64,000 bases of DNA from the NCBI GenBank assembly GCA_030019445.1, contig JASEEU010000001.1, positions 124,001 to 188,000 on the forward strand. Direction: 5' to 3'. This DNA is from Anaerosomatales bacterium (GTDB lineage: Bacteria > Actinomycetota > Coriobacteriia > Anaerosomatales > Anaerosomataceae). The notes under the pieces were generated by a model. It did not search any database, was not told the DNA's origin, and saw only the letters and a list, made by a program, of their open reading frames with translations. Positions 61,861 through 64,000 of this stretch are shown one piece after another (the stretch's first letter is position 1; the number at the start of each line of letters is the position of its first letter). Position numbers and translations under genes: made by a program.

Positions 61861-62973
61861 GTGATCGTCGGTGTACCGAAGGAGATCAAGGACAACGAGT
61901 TCCGCGTCGCCATGACTCCAGGCGGCGTGAAGGAGTTCGTGGCCCACGGGCATACGGTCCTCGTCGAGCGAGGTGCGGGCGAGGGTTCCTCGTTCCCCGA
62001 CACCGAGTACGAGGCGGCGGGAGCGCAGCTCGTCGGCACAGCGGACGAGGTCTTCGCGCGCGCCGAGATGGTCGTCAAGGTCAAGGAGCCCCAGCCGGTC
62101 GAGATCGATCGCCTCCGAGAAGGCCAGATCCTCTACACGTACCTGCATCTCGCTCCGGATCTGCCTCAGACGCAGGGTCTGATCAAGTCGGGCGCGGTCT
62201 GCATCGCGTATGAGACCGTCGAGCTTGCCAACGGCTCGCTCCCGCTGCTGGCTCCGATGTCCGAGGTCGCGGGACGCATGGCGGCCCAGGTGGGCGCGGC
62301 CTATCTGCAGAAGCCGAACGGCGGCCGCGGCGTGCTCATGGGCGGCGTTCCCGGTGTGCCGCCGGCGCGCGTCGTCGTGCTCGGCGGAGGCGTCGTCGGC
62401 ACCAATGCCGCCTACGTGGCGATGGGCATGGGCGGCGACGTGACCATCATGGACGTCAATCTCGACCGCCTGCGCTACCTCGACGAGATCTGGGGCAACC
62501 GGATCCGGACGCTGTTCAGCAGCAAGCACAACATCGAAGAGGCCGTCTACCAGGCCGACCTCGTGATCGGCGCGGTGCTGCTTCCGGGCGCCAAGACCCC
62601 GTATCTCGTGACGAGCGACATGCTGCCGCAGATGAAGGACGGCTCGGTCGTCGTCGACGTCTCCGTCGACCAGGGAGGGTGTATCGAGACGACGCACCCC
62701 ACGACCCACGCCGATCCGACGTACTTCGTGGACGGGGTGCTGCACTACGGCGTAGCCAATATGCCGGGTGCCGTGCCCAACACGTCGACTCTCGCGCTCA
62801 CCAACGCCACCCTGCGCTACGGTCTCGCGATCGCCGGCAAGGGCTGGAAGGATGCGGTCAAGGACGATCCAGCACTGGCCAAGGGCGTGAACGTCTTGGA
62901 TGGCAAGATCACCTACAAGCCGGTCGCCGAGGCGCACGGCATGAACTACACGCCGCTTGAGAAGCTTCTCTAG
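61861..62973 (+). CDS. ald: Alanine dehydrogenase
   Basis: NAD-dependent enzyme of 370 residues interconverting alanine with pyruvate and ammonia. Seen: [20 protein letters not shown] with substrate-binding Arg, the MVVKVKEPQ lysine, YLHLAPD with the catalytic His, [20 protein letters not shown] for NAD, and [13 protein letters not shown] with the catalytic Asp. GTG 61861 is chosen because GAGAGGAG lies 5 bases before it. It forms a single-gene unit between a promoter and a terminator. Confidence 0.96.
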   Translation: MIVGVPKEIKDNEFRVAMTPGGVKEFVAHGHTVLVERGAGEGSSFPDTEYEAAGAQLVGTADEVFARAEMVVKVKEPQPVEIDRLREGQILYTYLHLAPDLPQTQGLIKSGAVCIAYETVELANGSLPLLAPMSEVAGRMAAQVGAAYLQKPNGGRGVLMGGVPGVPPARVVVLGGGVVGTNAAYVAMGMGGDVTIMDVNLDRLRYLDEIWGNRIRTLFSSKHNIEEAVYQADLVIGAVLLPGAKTPYLVTSDMLPQMKDGSVVVDVSVDQGGCIETTHPTTHADPTYFVDGVLHYGVANMPGAVPNTSTLALTNATLRYGLAIAGKGWKDAVKDDPALAKGVNVLDGKITYKPVAEAHGMNYTPLEKLL

Positions 62974-62996
62974 CGAACCGGTCGGAAGAACCCGTG

Positions 62997-63026
62997 CGGC
63001 GGCGGTCCGAAAAGGGGTCGCCGCCG
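62997..63026 (+). terminator. Intrinsic terminator after ald
   Basis: Bases 62997-63008 pair with 63015-63026 (12 pairs including two G-U) around a GAAAAG loop; TTTC follows at 63031. It ends 24 bases before the xerD ATG. Confidence 0.8.
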
Positions 63027-63040
63027 TCCATTTCGTGGAA

Positions 63041-63046
63041 TACTGT
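63041..63046 (+). promoter_or_regulatory. -10 box giving a leaderless xerD transcript
   Basis: TACTGT is only 4 bases before ATG 63051. Transcription would begin at or next to the start codon. No RBS is visible, which fits leaderless translation, frequent in actinobacteria. Confidence 0.45.
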
Positions 63047-63050
63047 GACT

Positions 63051-63956
63051 ATGGATCGAACGGTGGACGAATTCCTCGGCTACCTGGTCACCGAGCGTGG
63101 CGCATCGCCGCACACGGTGGACGCCTATCGCCGAGACCTGGCCGAGTATGAGCGCACCCTCGGAGAACGCGGCAGGAGCTCGCCACGAGACGCCGAGCGC
63201 GATGACGTGACGGCGTTCCTCGGCGAGCTGCACGCGCGCGGCCTGGCGCCGAGCAGCATCGAGCGCAAGCTGTCCGCCGTGAAGAGCTTCCACAAGTTCC
63301 TCGTGCGCGAAGGACTTGCCGAGACGCTTCCCACCGAGCAGATCCCGCTGCCCAAGGTCCCCGAGCGCCTGCCCGACGTGATCTCCATCGCTGAGGCGAC
63401 CAAGCTGCTGACGCAACCATTCCCCGCGCAGCCGGTGGGCTATCGGGACCACGCGATCCTTGAGTTGCTGTACGGATGCGGTCTGCGCGTGAGCGAACTC
63501 ACCGGGCTGGACATGTCCGACCTCGATCCCGAGGCGGGCTTCATCCGGGTCTTCGGCAAGGGGAGCAAGGAGCGGCTGGTACCCATCGCCGGTGCCGCGC
63601 TCCGGGCGCTCGAGGAGTATCTCGCGCACGGCAGACCGTACCTGCGTGCGAAGAAGTCGACGGCGCTGCAAGACCCCTCAGCGGTGTTCCTGAGCCAGCG
63701 CGGTCGACGCTTGTCGCGTCAGACGGTCTTCGAACAGGTGCGGCGTTACGGTGGGCTTGTCGGTCTCGATCTCCACCCGCACACGCTCCGGCACTCGTTC
63801 GCGACGCACATGCTCGAAGGTGGCGCCGATCTGCGGGCGCTGCAGGACATGCTCGGCCATGCTGATATCGGCACGACGCAGATCTACACGCATGTCGACA
63901 GGTCGCACATCCGCGAGGAGTATCTGACGACGCATCCTCGGGCAAAGATACGATAG
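63051..63956 (+). CDS. xerD: Tyrosine recombinase XerD
   Basis: Site-specific recombinase of 301 residues for chromosome dimer resolution. The N-terminal SAM-like domain (EFLGYLVTERGASPHTVDAY) covers 1-90. Catalytic residues: Arg in GCGLRVSELTGL, Lys in GKGSKERLVP, His-Arg in HPHTLRHSFATHML, His in LGHADIGTTQIY and the nucleophile Tyr in IYTHV. ATG 63051 is preferred to the 62994 frame, which runs through the terminator. XerD also lies near pyrG in Mycobacterium (Rv1701), supporting the assignment. Confidence 0.94.
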   Translation: MDRTVDEFLGYLVTERGASPHTVDAYRRDLAEYERTLGERGRSSPRDAERDDVTAFLGELHARGLAPSSIERKLSAVKSFHKFLVREGLAETLPTEQIPLPKVPERLPDVISIAEATKLLTQPFPAQPVGYRDHAILELLYGCGLRVSELTGLDMSDLDPEAGFIRVFGKGSKERLVPIAGAALRALEEYLAHGRPYLRAKKSTALQDPSAVFLSQRGRRLSRQTVFEQVRRYGGLVGLDLHPHTLRHSFATHMLEGGADLRALQDMLGHADIGTTQIYTHVDRSHIREEYLTTHPRAKIR

Positions 63957-64000
63957 GAAGCGTGCAGGGAGCGGGCTCGGAGCAGGCCCCGAGAAGCGGC

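Noticed and set aside
63957-64000. Possible start (GTG 63962) of the next gene
   Set aside because: Only 13 codons remain and the RBS spacing is wrong.

Overview
This is a gene-dense, high-GC chromosomal segment (about 55 protein genes, mostly on the + strand, many with 1-8 base overlaps). I infer an early-branching actinomycete-lineage bacterium, perhaps Coriobacteriia-like. The block tlyA-nadK-recN-steA-mctB...pyrG...xerD follows the order known in Mycobacterium (Rv1694-Rv1701). The left end follows a Bacillus-like order (rel-hisS-aspS-6S RNA-rarA...alaS-ruvX-mltG). No mycolate or spore genes are visible. No tRNA, rRNA, CRISPR, IS element or prophage gene was seen.

Layout. 1-6171: the end of a (p)ppGpp synthetase, a metallo-hydrolase, hisS, aspS, a 6S-like RNA, a lipoprotein and rarA. 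6245-8971: a DUF948 protein, an RsbW-like anti-sigma factor, a SigB/F-type sigma factor and an AI-2E-type transporter. 8968-17046: alaS, ruvX, mltG, an ABC exporter with a partner protein, a YqeG phosphatase and aroE. 17043-35658: a complete type IV pilus (T4P) locus with two PilB motors, PilT, PilC, PilA, PilD, three pilin or pilin-like proteins and PilM/N/O plus a PilP-like protein. Between the two pilB genes lies a roadblock / DUF4388 / Ras-like GTPase / Glu-Pro-rich membrane protein module. 35784-40639: aroC, aroKB, aroQ, an M24 peptidase and efp. 40717-45191: a biotin-dependent carboxylase pair, a Gls24 protein, nusB and xseB. 45316-52625: dxs, tlyA, nadK, recN, steA and mctB. 52628-57909: an envelope module (GT2 and murJ on the minus strand, then two membrane proteins on plus). 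57918-63956: pyrG, an M20 peptidase, a DUF3866 protein, ald and xerD.

The most interesting region is the T4P locus. It sits inside the shikimate genes (aroE before it, aroC-aroKB-aroQ after it). Two of its transcription units, pilA and the accessory-pilin operon, carry near-perfect promoters of the FliA/WhiG (sigma-28) class, with identical spacing. Both PilB proteins and the DUF4388 protein carry 24-residue RLG...G...L...L motifs of the c-di-GMP-binding MshEN type. The GTPase and roadblock protein resemble the conservon parts CvnD and CvnB of Streptomyces. My inference is a pilus under double c-di-GMP control, at transcription through a WhiG-type sigma factor and at the motors, with a small-GTPase switch built into the same locus.
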